NCBI GenBank assembly: GCA_037892935.1
Contig: JAYXKI010000003.1
Location: forward strand, 682,001-746,000
DNA from: Phlebopus portentosus
Taxonomy: Eukaryota; Basidiomycota; Agaricomycetes; Boletales; Boletinellaceae
DNA length: 64,000 bases
Direction of reading: 5' to 3'
Under the pieces are notes generated by a model, which ran no database searches, was not told the origin of the DNA, and saw only the letters and a program-made list of their open reading frames with translations. How positions within the stretch are numbered: position 1 is the stretch's first letter; every line of letters begins with the position of its first letter. Shown piece by piece: positions 46,597-59,826 of this stretch. The position numbers and the translations under genes are program-made.

Positions 46597-48964
46597 ATGG
46601 CGGTCATTGTGCCGATCTTGAGACTTTACTTGCTTTTCCTCAATGTTTTCGAGACGTTTAAAACTCTCAAGCCTCCTCGACGTTCGCCTCGCACGGGCGA
46701 ACAGACACCACGAGCCGTCTCGCAACGCAAAAGAGACATGAAGGGTTGCATTGCGATTTGGTTAGTGTGGGTAAGTTTGTTGAGTCTAGCGTCTTGCCCA
46801 GCTTGTGCTCAAAGGCATTCATCCAGTGCTCGTGCGCAGTGATCGAGGGCATGGCTGACACCACTGTTGGTCTCGTAATGCCATTTTACAACGAGATCAA
46901 GGGTATCATATACTTATTCCAGATAATCACGCGTGCACGGGTATGTTCTTGGTTTTTCATAAGTGCCTTGCCCGTGAAGAGACTCATTTCATGTCCAGGG
47001 CGCGGAGCCAATTTACCTGCACGTCATGCGACCTTTAGTGAAGCCGTACGTGGCCACACTTGATTATGCGCTGGAACTCGTGCACATGTTAGGCGACTTC
47101 ATTACCTTGTTGATTTCAATTCCGTTTGGCTTTATTATCAACTGGTGGCGTCCTTCTGCTTCCGCGCCGGAGACATCGAGTCCAGCGAGTGAGAGCGAGT
47201 CCGCTGTATCATCGCCGGAGTCACAAGTAGAACGACACGAGCTTGAGCGGAAGCCTGCAAGGCAGGCCTCTAATGGCAATGGGATTGGCACGAGAACGCG
47301 AGGAATTAGGCAGGCTTCCGATGGTGCTACAGGAAGAGATTCCGTTTCTGGTCCTTCGAGAATCGCAAGACCTAACGGTATCCCCCAATCCAAGTCTGAC
47401 GTGACTGTAAACCAAGTACGTTGCAATTTCATTGCTTTATCCTATTTACTTACAATGACAACTTCCACCACAATCAGAAACATAAGATCTGGCGCTCATC
47501 AGCTAACGCTGGACTTGTACAAGAATATGACGAAAGGCCATCCAGTCGAAGAGTTGTGTCCGATTCTGCTACCTCCACAATCGCTGCCTCCGCAGGCTCA
47601 TCTACGCTTCCAGTATCTACTCCGAGTGAATTTGGCGAAATTAATATGATTGTAGAGGAAGCTGAAGAATGGCGTCAATATCCGCCTTTCCCGTCTGCGT
47701 ATCCGACTACGCCTCAAGTGAGACCGAAGGCTGTTCATGTTGCACCTATCACTCAGCACCAGTCGACACTAAACGGCATTTGTGAAGTGCCGCAGCCGCG
47801 CTACGAATCATCAACACTGCCACAGACGCGCGATAAGCCTAATAGATCTAAGGCTCTGGCGAATCAGACTTTGCCCAGCAGAACCGGTCGCAGAAAGTTG
47901 CATACAGACGACGAAGTAGTGACAGTGCAGGATTTTGGTCTGTCGCTCGAGCGGATGCGTGTGAGTCCTACCTAGGAGACTCCGGCTTACACGACGGCTC
48001 GGGCGACGAATTTGGGTTGACTGAACGGAGTCTTCATAATAATACGAATAATGAGACGGTGGTGGCTGAGGCGATGGATGTTGACGATGATAGAGAAAGC
48101 CACATGGATATCGATGATGATGACGTCGATTGTGGTGACGACGAAGACGATACTCTCAATGTGACGCTGCGCACCCCTCCACGTCAAAGAATGACGAATA
48201 ATACGACTCTCCGGCGACACTTTCCTTCACGCGAAGTTTCACCCCCACCAGAACTGCGGGCCTTTCATCTGGCATCCGGGGAAGAAGAAGAATTTGAGGA
48301 TGATACTGAACCTGAGGCAGCGGGACTTTCGACTCTGGCCGTTCCGTCTAGCCGTAGGCGTGCAAACTCAAACTACACGCTCTCTTCAACGCGTGCAACT
48401 CGAACAGATAGCCAAGCGTCACTGACGACTGTTTCGCGTGCTTCGTCCGAGCGAACTATCTCTCGTGCTCCCTCTCTTGCATCGAGACCGAGTAGTGGTT
48501 CCGGATCGGCTGCTTCTTCCGGCCCAAGTTCGGTGGCTGGTGTGAAGAGGCCGCGTCCTGTGCAAGACAGGATGGAAGAGAGCAAGACTGGTGAAAAGTC
48601 TATCTCTGGGCCTCCCGCATTTAGCAGCTCTGTCGATATTTCAACGAAGGCAGGCTCGCTGAAGGGTACAATCCGCGCTCGGACTTCAAACATGCGTCCG
48701 CCAGTACCGTCTCGTGCTCTCAAACCAGTTGCTCTAAATTCGAAGCCGTTACCGAAGGTACCAAGGAAGCCTGCAAAGTCGGTAGGGCCGAACAGGTACG
48801 ACACCATTGAAAGTGTGGATGAGATGGGCCTCATTGGCTCAGCTGGCGAGACTGTAAAGAGACGGAAGGTGAAGACGGCGGGACCTGCAGCAAGAGTCGG
48901 TCGGGTTCCTTCTATCCTCACGCAGATTCCTGAGGAAAAGCCGAATGCAAGAAATCCTGTTTAA
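46597..48964 (+). CDS. TB2/DP1/HVA22 (REEP/Yop1) family protein with long tail
   Basis: Likely ER membrane-shaping protein. Five exons (46597-46770, 46815-46940, 46999-47415, 47478-47937, 47976-48964) join in frame to 721 residues. The family core is in the first 150 residues: IAIWLVWAFIQCSCAVIEGM, VGLVMPFYNEIKGIIYLFQI, RGAEPIYLHVMRPLVKPYV, followed by a hydrophobic segment FITLLISIPFGFIINWW. The remaining 570 residues are an unusual Ser/Arg-rich, acidic, disordered tail, with a strongly acidic part near 48070-48150; Yop1-like proteins usually stop after about 180 residues. The last intron (38 nt, GTCTGT donor) is very short; if it is wrong, the tail would end early or the sequence has a frame error. 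The first in-frame ATG is used. Confidence 0.8.
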
Positions 48965-49325
48965 TTCATTGACTCTGACAAACGAGTCCATCGCTGATGC
49001 ATTTGGAGAACGTAAATGAACGATGTGCTGCGAGGAGCATGCCCTGACATATACATAGTACTTATCTTGCTCTGGGTTCTCTAGCGATTTCTGTCTTTCT
49101 ATTTGCGTCGCATATTAGCCAAGTATAAACTTCCGCAGAACTCTTGTAGTATATACATGTACAGTACAAACTCGCATTGCTATCCTCCTTTTGCTATATC
49201 CTGCAAAGAAACAACCAAATTCTAGGTATTCTGTTCACGTGATAGGAAACTTCATCTGAAAAGTTTCCTCAATTGCAGGGTCTTTGTATTCTGCTGTGAA
49301 CATCTCAGACACGCGAGCATCTGCA
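48965..49325. other. intergenic, RPA135 promoter side
   Basis: A 361-bp spacer between two plus-strand genes. It should hold the RPA135 promoter. I see no gene. Confidence 0.6.
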
Positions 49326-52300
49326 ATGCCTGACGGTTCCTGCAGCGGATTTGAAACTCTAAAGCGAGAGCAGAGCTTTCGCAACCCTTCAAAGAAAGGT
49401 CATTCCGTTCCAATACTCAACGAACTTGCAACACCGCACATTGAATCCTTCAATGCGCTGTTCGACGATTCTGGATTGCCTGCAGGTGACGGCGTCGGAA
49501 CGGGTCTCTTGTCCCTAGCCGTTAAAGATATTGGGGAGAAAGTTGTGTTTGATTACACAGGACGAGAAGATGAACATGGCAATCGAGGTCTAGGAAATCG
49601 CATGAGCTGTACGTTGCTGCAGCTAATAAATTTGAACGTGGAATTCATGAGCATTAATAGTTTGGATGGAGCAAGTATCTATCGCGAGACCAATGGTACC
49701 TGATAGAGATAAGCAAGCATTTGAGCGGAAGGTATTCCCTGCAGAGGTGTGGACAATAGGTTTTCCTCGTTGCTGAATCCCTCTGATCGCCCCTGGCCAT
49801 CAGGCTCGCGAACGAGTGACTTCGTATCGGGCCAGGATGAGCATCAAGCTGTGCTGGAAAGTGCAAGGGAGAGAAGCGAATTCCATGATGAAGGAATGCG
49901 GTTTGGTACCCATTATGGTTCGAGTACGTCCACGTCCTTAATTCTGCATAACACGTATCCAGGTCTAAGCACAATCCCTAGTCCGTACGTTGCAATCTGC
50001 GGAACCTGCCCTCTGCTGAACTCGTAAAACGACATGAAGAACCCGAGGAATTCGGAGGTTACTTCATAATAAACGGCAACGAACGGCTCATTCGTTATCT
50101 CATCGTCCCGCGGAGGCATCATACCATCTCTCTCATTCGACCTTCTTTCCAGAAGCGAGGGCCTTCTTATTCTCCCTATGCCGTCCAAATTCGATGTGTC
50201 CGCCTAGATCAAACTGCTGTGACAAATACTCTGCATTATCTTTCAAACGGGAATGCGATGTTTCGATTTAGCTTGCGGAAACAAGAATATGCTATCCCCG
50301 TCATGCTCGTCCTAAAGGCACTGGTTGGAGCTTCGGATAAGGAGGTATTCGAAGGAATTCTCATGCAAGATTATGAAAATACGTTCCTTACAGACCGAGT
50401 GGAGCTTTTATTGAGAAGCTTCAAAACATACAAGCTCTACACCGGAGATCAATGTTTGGAGTTCTTGGGTGATAAGTTCCGCGTCGTACTCGGGCAACCT
50501 GAAGACTGGAACAATACGGCACTCGGAGTCTGGCTCATACGGAAATTTGTCTTGGTTCATCTTGAAGATCCGCGAGACAAATTCAGGATGCTATTGTACG
50601 TCGCGCTAAGTTCGGATAATTTATGTAGGGCTCACATGTGACTCTCGTTCTAGGTTCATGTTACGAAAGCTATACTCGTCTGTCAACTCTTCGAGCTGCG
50701 GAGATAATCCAGACTCTCCGCAGCATCAAGAGGTCCTGCTTCCAGGCTTTTTGTATGGTATGATCATGAAAGAACGATTGGAAGAGTGCCTGAATGGCCT
50801 TCGTGCTCAGATTTCACAAGACGTGCGCCGCGGTGATCCATCCGTCGACTTCTTCGACGACAGGTATTTCTACAAGGCTCTGTCTCGAGTGAACTTCGAC
50901 ATCGGTGCAAGGCTGGTTAATTTCCTTGCGACGGGGAATTTAGTCTCGCCGACGGGCCTTGACTTGCAACAGGCTTCCGGATTTACAATCGTCGCAGAGA
51001 AGTTGAATTGGTATCGATATATCAGCCACTTCAGATGTATTCACCGTGGTGCTTTCTTCGCAGAGTTGAAGACGACCACAGTGCGAAAGCTACTCCCAGA
51101 AGCTTGGGGTTTCCTCTGTCCCGTACATACACCTGACGGATCCCCTTGTGGCCTGCTAAATCACCTCTCTCGTTCGTGCCGAATCGTCACTGCACCACTT
51201 GCAGTTGCCCACCTCGAGAATCTTCTCCTCTCGCACGGCATGACTTCCGTGCATACATCTTCCATCAATGGCAAACATCATCGTAATATTGCCGTCCAAT
51301 TGGATGGACGAATGATCGGATGGGCAAACCCAGCTCTAGCAAGGCAGCTCGCAAATAACCTGCGTGTGTGGAAGACGGAGGGCAAGTACAACGTCCCGCT
51401 TGACCTAGAAATCGGATTCGTTCCAATTTCTCAAGGAGGACAATATCCTGGTCTCTACCTCTTTTCATCGCGGTCGCGAATGATGCGACCTGTGAAATAT
51501 ATCTTGAATGGTCGCAACGACCAAATAGGATCGTTTGAACAGGTGTACATGGACATTGCCATCAAACTGGAAGAGATCGAACCCGGTGTGACAACGCATG
51601 TCGAACACTCGCCAACAAACTTTCTTTCCATCCTAGCAAATCTCACTCCATTCTCGGACTTCAATCAAAGTCCACGTAACATTTACCAATGTCAAGTAAG
51701 TACCAACTCGAGGTCAAGTTCACTCAACTGATTGCATTTTGTACAGATGAGTAAGCAAACGATGGGGACACCTTCTACTGCAATAAAGCATCGGACAGAT
51801 AACAGATTGTATCGGCTTCAATCTGGTCAGACGCCAGTTGTGCGACCCGTATTACACAACACATACGCAATGGACTCTTTCCCAAATGGCACCAACGCCG
51901 TTGTAGCCGTCATTTCTTACACTGGTTACGATATGGAGGATGCCATGATTCTCAACAAATTTGCACACGAACGAGGCTTCGCGTATGGGACTGTATATAA
52001 GTCGCAGACTATTGACTTGAAGGATATGCATGGCGCTTCGAAAAGTACAACCACACCCACGCTTCACTTCGGGATCGGAAAAGGTATTCGGACTAGAGGA
52101 GAGAGGCGCATCCAAGTCTCGAATTTCTAGATGTTGACGGTTTGCCGTACGTCGGCATCAGAGTCAAGTCTGGTGATTTTATAGCTGCTTACGTGGATGA
52201 CACTACGGGACGCACGCGCTTTGTCAGATATAAGAATGACGAAGCTGGTTACATCGACGAAGTCCGATTACTTGGTGAATACGACTTCTCTTCCCTGCAT

Positions 52301-53449
52301 GTTCAGTACTAAATGCTCTTTATCAGGTTCGGATGCGGGTGATTCGGAACTGCAGAAAATCAACATTACGTTCCGAATACCTCGATCACCAGTCATCGGT
52401 GACAAGTTCTCCTCCAGACATGGTCAAAAGGGTGTTTGCTCGCAGAAATGGCCTATGATAGACATGCCTTTTAGTGAAAGCGGTATTCAACCGGATATCA
52501 TCATAAATCCTCATGCCTTTCCTTCTCGGATGACAATCGGTATGCTTGTCGAGAGTATGGCTGGCAAGGCAGGAGCGATGCATGGAATCGCACAGGACGC
52601 CACTCCCTTCAAGTATGTATTCTTTCAACAACTATTCACGAATTATTCTGACCCATATACGTCAAAGATTTTCAGAAGACGACACAGCAGTCAACTACTT
52701 CGGAGAACAACTCCTCGCTGCAGGCTACAATTATTACGGGAACGAGCCAATGTACTCCGGAATAACCGGCGAGAGTTCGCAGCCGACATTTACCTCGGAG
52801 TTGTGTATTATCAGCGTCTACGACACATGGTATTGGACAAATTCCAAGTGCGGACGACCGGACCTGTCGACCCGATAACGCAGCAACCAGTCAAGGTATC
52901 AATACTTCAACAAAATGTTCGTCTTTTCCTGGACTTTCTAACCCCGCTTCTCTCCCTTCTTTCTAGGGACGTAAACGCGCAGGAGGCATCCGATTCGGCG
53001 AAATGGAACGCGACGCTCTCATCGCTCACGGGACCTCCTTCTTGCTGCAAGATCGACTTATGAATTGTTCAGATTACTCATTAGCTTGGGTCTGCAGGAC
53101 GTGTGGCAGTCTCATATCAATAGGGTACGATGACGTCTCGCTCGGAAGTGACGGTCTTCACGCTGGCTTATCTCAACCCAATGGTGAATACTGCCGTATA
53201 TGCCGTGCAGCTTCGGAAGAGCGCGACGAGCGGGAACGAACAGCGCTTGCAAATGGTCAGGAAGGACCGGATAGGGGTGTAGTCAGCGGGGTTCAGGCCA
53301 GTATCCGCGTCGCTTTTCCGAGAACGAACGTCCTTGGAGGCGTCAAAAATGGCGGTGATCTTGACGTGGTCGCAGTGCCATTCGTCTTCCGGTACCTCTG
53401 TGCTGAACTGGCTTCGATGGGCATTGCAGTGGCACTGGAGGTGCGATGA
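49326..53449 (+). CDS. rpa2: RNA polymerase I second-largest subunit (RPA135)
   Basis: Catalytic beta-like subunit of RNA polymerase I, which makes the large rRNA precursor in the nucleolus. Motifs in order: [18 protein letters not shown] near the N-terminus, [57 protein letters not shown] (Pol I type), [96 protein letters not shown], then the C-terminal zinc ribbon (CRTCG and CRICRA) and a stop at 53447-53449. The ATG at 49326 is the first in frame. About ten short introns are required; clear ones lie at 49610-49669, 49741-49792, 50604-50652 and around 51700. All core blocks are intact. Confidence 0.95.
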
Positions 53450-53826
53450 ACCTCGTGAATACCTTTGAAAAAAAATTGTTCCTAGACAATTTTAGTTTTT
53501 CTCGCTTTCCTTATTCTTTTTTTCCTGCGCTTCGCACCGGAAATCTTTCGTGCTGTCGTAAAAGTACTGTAGTCAATTGCACCCGATTTAAGATGTTACA
53601 GGGTTAAAGAATGTTTGTAACCTCAACAAAAGGAAGAGATAAATCAGGCAGGAATAAAATACCACGAGAGTTCCGCAACAAGTTCCAAGCACAGACATAA
53701 AGAGAAAACGCTTATACAAAATATAATACGTCCAACAGGGTATAGAACTTAGTATGACATAATAAGTGAAAATGAACGACCAAGGATAATAGGAATACGA
53801 ATATAGAATCTAAGCCTCAGCAAGAA
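53450..53826. other. convergent intergenic region after RPA135
   Basis: A 377-bp spacer between the 3' ends of two convergent genes. T-rich runs follow the RPA135 stop. I see no gene. Confidence 0.6.
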
Positions 53827-56800
53827 CTACTTGCGCCGTATTATCAGTTTGCACAGGCTTGCGGTGAGTTGTCGTCCCAGAATGGTGTCCCTCAGATAGC
53901 GGGGTAGGTGGTGTACCTGACTCTCGCGCGCTAGCACCCTCGTTACCTTGATCTCGTGTTTCTGGGGAGCTTCGCTATGGCCCAGAAGCACCTCCACAAC
54001 TGCGGATTCCTGCTGAGCGGTCGGGAGTAACTTCGGATCGGGAGGGAAATCGGTGTCCTTCATCGGCAAGCCTGCTTGAGCGAGGAACATATCAATAAGA
54101 AGACGGCATTCATCTGCGGTCGTAGCGTTGGCCATTAGGCGGCGCAAGTCTGTGGCATTAGTTGCAAATGCCTTCGGTGTGGGAGGTGGAGACAAGGCAT
54201 GGCGCTGGGCTTGCTTTGATGAGGGATGTATCGAAGGATAAGATGGAGGGGGGTATGCAAGTTGTCGGACGGCTTTGGTCCTGTGGGAGTGACAAGAGTA
54301 GGTGTAACGGAAGAATTTGTTGTAGTCGACATCCTGCCTTCATCAATCTCCCTCGTCTGTTGCGCTTTCAGCATCGGGTTTTCATTCTCGACCTTGGAAG
54401 GCGTAGGAGGTGAAACATCAACCGGTCTCGTTACATTGAGCATGATGCTGCCATTTTCTTGCTGAACATCTTCAGAACTCGAGAATGCTGGTACAGCCTT
54501 TCTCAATGTTGTGGGAGATGGTCTCGGCCGAGCCGGGGACGCGGCGTCGCCAAAGGAGTGACTTGGTGAAAGAGGGGGAGACAGAGGGATCGTAACGGGA
54601 GGTACAGGCGGAGTTGGGCCCTTCCCCAGCGAAACTTGACTCTGGGTGAAGGATGATAGGCTATGGAGCGACCTCTTAGCCGACAATGGCGGCGGGACGA
54701 AGGCTGGCGGTGGGTGCAGAGGAGACTTCTTAGCTGCCGAGAAGTCCTCGAAGGAAGCCTGGTTCTGCAATTTGTCCATCGATTGACCGCCTTTCAGGCG
54801 CGAGACAATACTACGAAGCCGGCCTCGTTTCATCTTATTATCGAGAGAGGATGGTGCTGTCGGTGTGGGTGACATGGCTTTGGGCAGGTCAGGAGGACCG
54901 CTGTTGAGAAAGTCGATCAGATCAGCTGTCTGTGAGGAAACACCTCCGACAGTCGGTGCTCTGCGCCTAGTTGCTGGCTTCTTTACTGGTCCGTCATCAT
55001 CCGAATCCAGATCAACATCAATAGAATCGTGGCTGGCGGTCTGATGTACTCTATTCCCTGAGTACGTATGGCTAGACATTGATGCAGACATCTTCAAATG
55101 TTGACTGGTCGGCCCAATGCCTCTGAGGGACTGCGAGTGAAACGACTCGACAGGCAAAGCACCCAATGAGCCCTTCCGAGAGCCAACGTGATGGTTCCCA
55201 AACGATGTCACAGACGACTGAGAAGCGGATGAAGACCGAGTTCTTGAATGAGGCGGCTGTTCGTAAGACACCGGTGGAGCCCCTTTTGATGGTTTGTGCA
55301 TTCGCACGCTGCTGAAGTCCTCTCCAGCTCCATTGTCCTTCATCTCCTGATCCTGGGCAACTTGCCCTTGCGCAAAGGCAGAACTGTTCTTTGGCGTTTG
55401 TAATGGAGACACGTCCGTGATACGATTGGCAACGGAGCTATCCTGGAGAGGCTCCTTTCTGGACAGTTGCTGAGGGGGTATAACCACCTTGCTTATTCCC
55501 CGCCCCTTCTCCTTGCTGTACACCTGGAAGAAGCATTTCACTTAGAAAGCAACATTTTGGGGATAGAAGCTAAACTCACATCAAAAGTTCTGAGGCGGTT
55601 GGGTGTTAGGGATACCTTCATGGTGGTACCAGACCGCATCAGCTCGTCAAACTCGACCTTGGGCATTTTATAAGATACAAATCAACGTAGATCAGAACCT
55701 TAAGAAGGGCGTACCTCGCTTGGGCTAGAACCCGGGCCATCATCTAAAGTAGAGCTCGGCCGCTTTCCGTTGCTGATAATGGATGCTGAACGCTTGTGTC
55801 CGCTCTCATGGCCGACTTGCGAGCTGACGTCCTTATCAACGCTCATCCGTCCAAACAGTTTCTTAGTCTTCGACTTCTCTGTCGAGCTACGGGCACCAGA
55901 TGACTGTAGAGTGACAACGGCGGTGCCAGAGCCTGCGCTGTCAGAAGAGACACGCGGCTTTGCAGCAGAATCACCGTTAAGCGTTGAGTTAGATCCTTGT
56001 GGGGTGCCATTCGCGTGAGATGTCCCCTTCACGGTGCCACTTGGACTATGGCGTATCGATCTACTTCGGCCCGGACGATTCACCGGTGCATTGCACTGAG
56101 ATTCAATCTGGTTGTGAACTTATTATCATCGGAAAATTCAGCCAAGTGAGGACATGTTTCCGTGTCAGAATTTATGAGTGTCGCCTTGACAACTGAAATG
56201 AAGACTGACCTTTCATAATCTTGAATAAGCCATATATGGCATCATCTTCGCACAGTGCGAGGAATAAATCTTGCAAAGTCGCAGTTGACCGGCTGCTGTC
56301 TCGAGACGCGACACGTCCCGTATTCGATAGAACATGCCTGAAAGAATGCTAAGACACCGTGATATGTTCGAGACCACTGTCAGACTCACTCGCACACGTG
56401 TCTAATAAACAGAGGTCAGTTGAGCTCCTGATGCAAGTGAATGAATGCACACGTACTCGAGAATGGCCGTCAAATATAGGGCAGCGGGGGCTATGTACTG
56501 TAGATTATGCGCCGCGAACCCGCTGGTATTCGTGACTTTTGTTTGCCACCGCTTCTCACCGTCCGTATCATCATCAGAGTCGTTGAATGTAGAGTATGCT
56601 TCACACTTTAGTCGCAGTAGCTGAATTGTAACGAGGTGGCAATAGTCAAAAGTGAGCGATATGGCAATATGAATAGCTTGGCGAATGAGTTCTCACCTCG
56701 AAAGCAGGCTGTATGGGAAATTCTTGAGAATTCTCGGTGTACGGTCGTGACGGGGCGTTTGTAGTGCGGTCCCAGTAGGCTCTTAGCTCCACCTCCGCCT

Positions 56801-57095
56801 CGAGTAGAGCCTCCTTACCAAGAAAAGTGGGTAAAAGCTTGCTCCAAGCGGCTTTTAGTTGGTCGGTGGCGAACGAGCGTGCCATGCTAAGAATCATCCA
56901 CAGAAGTTCGTCAAGCAAGACGTTGACTGAGCGCAAGGCATCTGAGGCGAGTCTCGTAGGGCGGATCTCGGACAGAACGACGTCCGCAGAGCGTGGAGAC
57001 AGATACAAGGGAGCTGTAGGTATTTTTGTCGTGTCAGAAAAACCGGCAGAAGTGTGGCTGATAACAGTCTCACAACGATCAGAAAGACCTGCCAT
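53827..57095 (-). CDS. large proline/serine-rich unknown protein
   Basis: I do not recognise this family. The ATG at 57095 starts MAGLSDRCETVISHTSAGFS. An ordered-looking N-terminal region follows (VNVLLDELLWMILSMARSFA, TDQLKAAWSKLLPTFLG, ALLEAEVELRAYWDRT), then LLRLKCEAYSTFNDSDDDTD, HNLQYIAPAALYLTAILE and STATLQDLFLALCEDDAIYG. From about 56080 on, the protein is mostly disordered and rich in Ser, Pro and Thr, with islands TADLIDFLNSGPPDLP and RGRLRSIVSRLKGGQS. The final exon is ordered again: TDLRRLMANATTADECRLLI and a stop near 53827. At least six introns. The N-terminal block reads like a helical, possibly histone-fold-like, dimer region, but this is an impression. Confidence 0.65.
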
Positions 57096-58203
57096 TGTGC
57101 GCGTGAATAAAGCAGGGTGTCTGTTGGACAAGAAGGGCAGGAATAGACCCGGAGTATGAAAAGAGGGACGGGTCGCAACGAAGTGCGAGCGGATGAAGGA
57201 GACGGGGATGGTCGTGGTTTGAAAGAAAGAGGAAAAGAAAACTGAGGCTGAGGCTGAGGCTGAGAGGAATGGCGATGGGGTCGGGTATACAGCTCAATCT
57301 GGAATTTCTATCTACACTTCTCCCGCGTTACTCAAATTGGTCCTTTCTTTCGCCTCCTTCTGCCGTATCTAATATTCTTTCCTCCGTCCGCCCGCCGTCG
57401 GCTCGGCGTAAATTTTTCAATTAATTCGGGCGACAATAGACAGAAGAAATACAGCACCGCAATCTGCCGTTTTTTTGGACTGTGTTTCATCAAAGAAACC
57501 ATCCCATCCCCATCACCACTCATGATGTTCTCACCAATTTTGAATTTTATAAAGGTCATGCACGCGGTCTTGCACCCTCCTTCAGTCTTTATGGATTCTT
57601 AACATTCCGTATCAATCACGGGAAGTTGGTTGCAAGCGCGGCGGAAACTCGCTCGACCCTATTACCCAGCACCTCTTTTTTTTTTCCATGCATGTATCTG
57701 GTGAATTCGTTGGGAGGATATCCGCGTCACGCGCGTATCGTCGAAATCTTATTGACCTTCGCGATGATAGCCGTTTCTTCGGACCAGGCGCACAGATTTG
57801 AGAATTCTCAGCATCATGTCAATGATGATGCGCTTCCTCCCTTCACGGTTGCAACTCTGTAAGCTGGGAACTCGCTTGGAAGGCAGCCTCGCTACCACGG
57901 ACGCGCCCTCCATTCATCTGAGACCAAACCGTTTCAAGTAGTTAAGGTTGTCAGCCTCCAAGAAAGAACGACATATTACGTAAATCAAAGAATGTACCTG
58001 ATTGCACGCTTCGATTTTTCATTGGTCTTCGAACCTATGTGTGCGCGGATCGCATATTTACGCACAGCAAGGACGACAAGCAGAGGATAACTACGTAACA
58101 ACTCTAAGAGATCCAGAAAAGCAACAAAGAAAAGATCTTGTAGAAACTCGTTTAAAAATAACACCTGCTTTCTCCCAGCTACAGGTCGCCGCGCATCTTC
58201 AAT
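57096..58203. other. intergenic upstream of the proline-rich gene
   Basis: A 1.1-kb spacer that should hold the promoter of the gene to its left. It contains a (GAGGCT)4 run at 57242-57264. A 126-codon plus frame at 57482-57862 does not begin with ATG and resembles no family. Confidence 0.5.
57242..57264. repeat. GAGGCT hexamer run
   Basis: Four tandem copies of the hexamer in the 5' flank of the proline-rich gene. A simple repeat. Confidence 0.7.
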
Positions 58204-59826
58204 TCACCTAGACGTTGCTTTGGGTCGCGGGCGGAAATAATACTTTTTACCCTCGTCGGAAGAGAACGTCAAAGTCGTTTGTCTTTCGGAAACATCAACA
58301 ACTTTTGATTCCGAGTCTTTGCACTTCCCTTTGGCGGAACGAGCAAAATTGTGGCGAACTTCGCTTCTTGGCTGATTAGCTTCTCCGCCCGGCGATGCAG
58401 CTCGCCCAATAGCCTCGCTCGATAATTGCGCTGCATACACTTCGTCCCGCTCTTCCTCCTCGGATCCGAGCTCCGAGCGATTATCGTCATATTCTGCGGG
58501 CAGTCGACCGAATGCACATCGTTTTACTCGTGACGTTTCGTCTTCGTCGCTGGTCTCTGAATGATAAGGCGATTCAGGTAGAGAGGAATGTTTTCTTTTC
58601 GTGGCTCGGCTAGAGAGCGGAAGTTGAAGATTTCGTTGCGTACGCTCTAATAAAGTCTCGTTCATCCTTTCGGAGCCGCTCCTGGATGTCGAAGCTTCAT
58701 ATGAACTGCGTCTTTCATGCATTGAAGGTCTTCTAGGCTCCAGTTCTTGCGTCTTTGCCCTACGATCAAGATCTTTGTGTCGTGGACTTGCTTTAGGATC
58801 ATCTGGCTCACTCGGGTTCAGCAGGAATGTCAGGTTTCCTTTTGATGATTGCCGTTGCTCCCCACGTTCTTTGTTCATTTGAGAAATCCTCGATGACTGA
58901 TCATCGTGACTCCGTTCTATCGGCAAACTACGAACTTCATTTCTTCGACCAACCTCAGAGTTATATGTTTGGGCGCGGCGTTCCACCACTTGGTGACGAT
59001 ATCTCTCTTCCGCGGCTCTTTCCTCAGCGTACTTGTGAGCTATGTCTCGGTGCCTCTGGTAACTATGCGATGACTGCGGACCACGCCGAGCAGGCATATA
59101 GTAATCCAGATACTCGTCCGCCGTGGTTCGGACTGGCGTACTTGAACTACGATACGCATGTTGCATCCGCATATTATAATTCATCGCGCTTCGGGAACGT
59201 GGAGGTTCACCATACAGTCTTGTTTGTGAATATCCCGAGTTTGATAATTGCGCATAATATCGACGTTTGAGTTCTTCAACTTGAAGATCGTCTTCTGTGC
59301 ATATTCTACTCGGATCGGGTTTCGCGCTGGGTTTGTCAGGGACTTGACGGAAACAATAGAGAATTGGGGTTGGTGTGTTTGGCGAAGGACTGGGTGCGTA
59401 TGAAGGGGTTCGTGCAACGGGCTCCGGCGACAAATAACTGAAGCAAAGTGAAATTAGCGACGACTGTATGAACAGTAAATTGCCACCTTACTTTGGGCTT
59501 CGGCTAGGTCCTGCTTGAACATGAGATTGTGAATGAATCGAGGAGCAATTTTGAGGTAGAGGCCAATCCTGCCTATGCGGTCGTGAATGTGAATACCCTC
59601 GCTCATATGCTCGACCTTCATCTCGAGGTTGAGCTAGAGCTTTCACTTGAGCCTGCGCCTCAGCCTGCGTCCTAATCCAAAGTTCCCTCGCAGCAGCCTC
59701 ATACCGTCTCTGCGCATTCGAAAGGATTCCCGCTCGCAAAGCTCTATCCATAACCTCAGTAGTCTTCAGATTCATCGTGGCTCCACGTCGATAAGTCGGC
59801 TGCTCATATCCGTGTCCTCGCCCCAT
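58204..59826 (-). CDS. charged low-complexity unknown protein
   Basis: I do not recognise this protein. The ATG at 59826 starts MGRGHGYEQPTYRRGATMNL and continues as KTTEVMDRALRAGILSNAQR, a helical block. One short intron near 59435-59490 joins the second exon, which is rich in Arg, Glu and Ser: YLDYYMPARRGPQSSHSYQR, AHKYAEERAAEERYRHQVVE, MNETLLERTQRNLQLPL. It ends RQTTLTFSSDEGKKYYFRPR and a stop at 58204-58206. Long charged helices in the middle could form a coiled coil. No catalytic motif is visible. Composition suggests a nuclear or cytoskeletal scaffold, but nothing specific supports that. Confidence 0.6.

Noticed and set aside
57482..57862. 126-codon plus-strand frame upstream of the proline-rich gene
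   Set aside because: It does not start with ATG and its sequence has no recognisable features.
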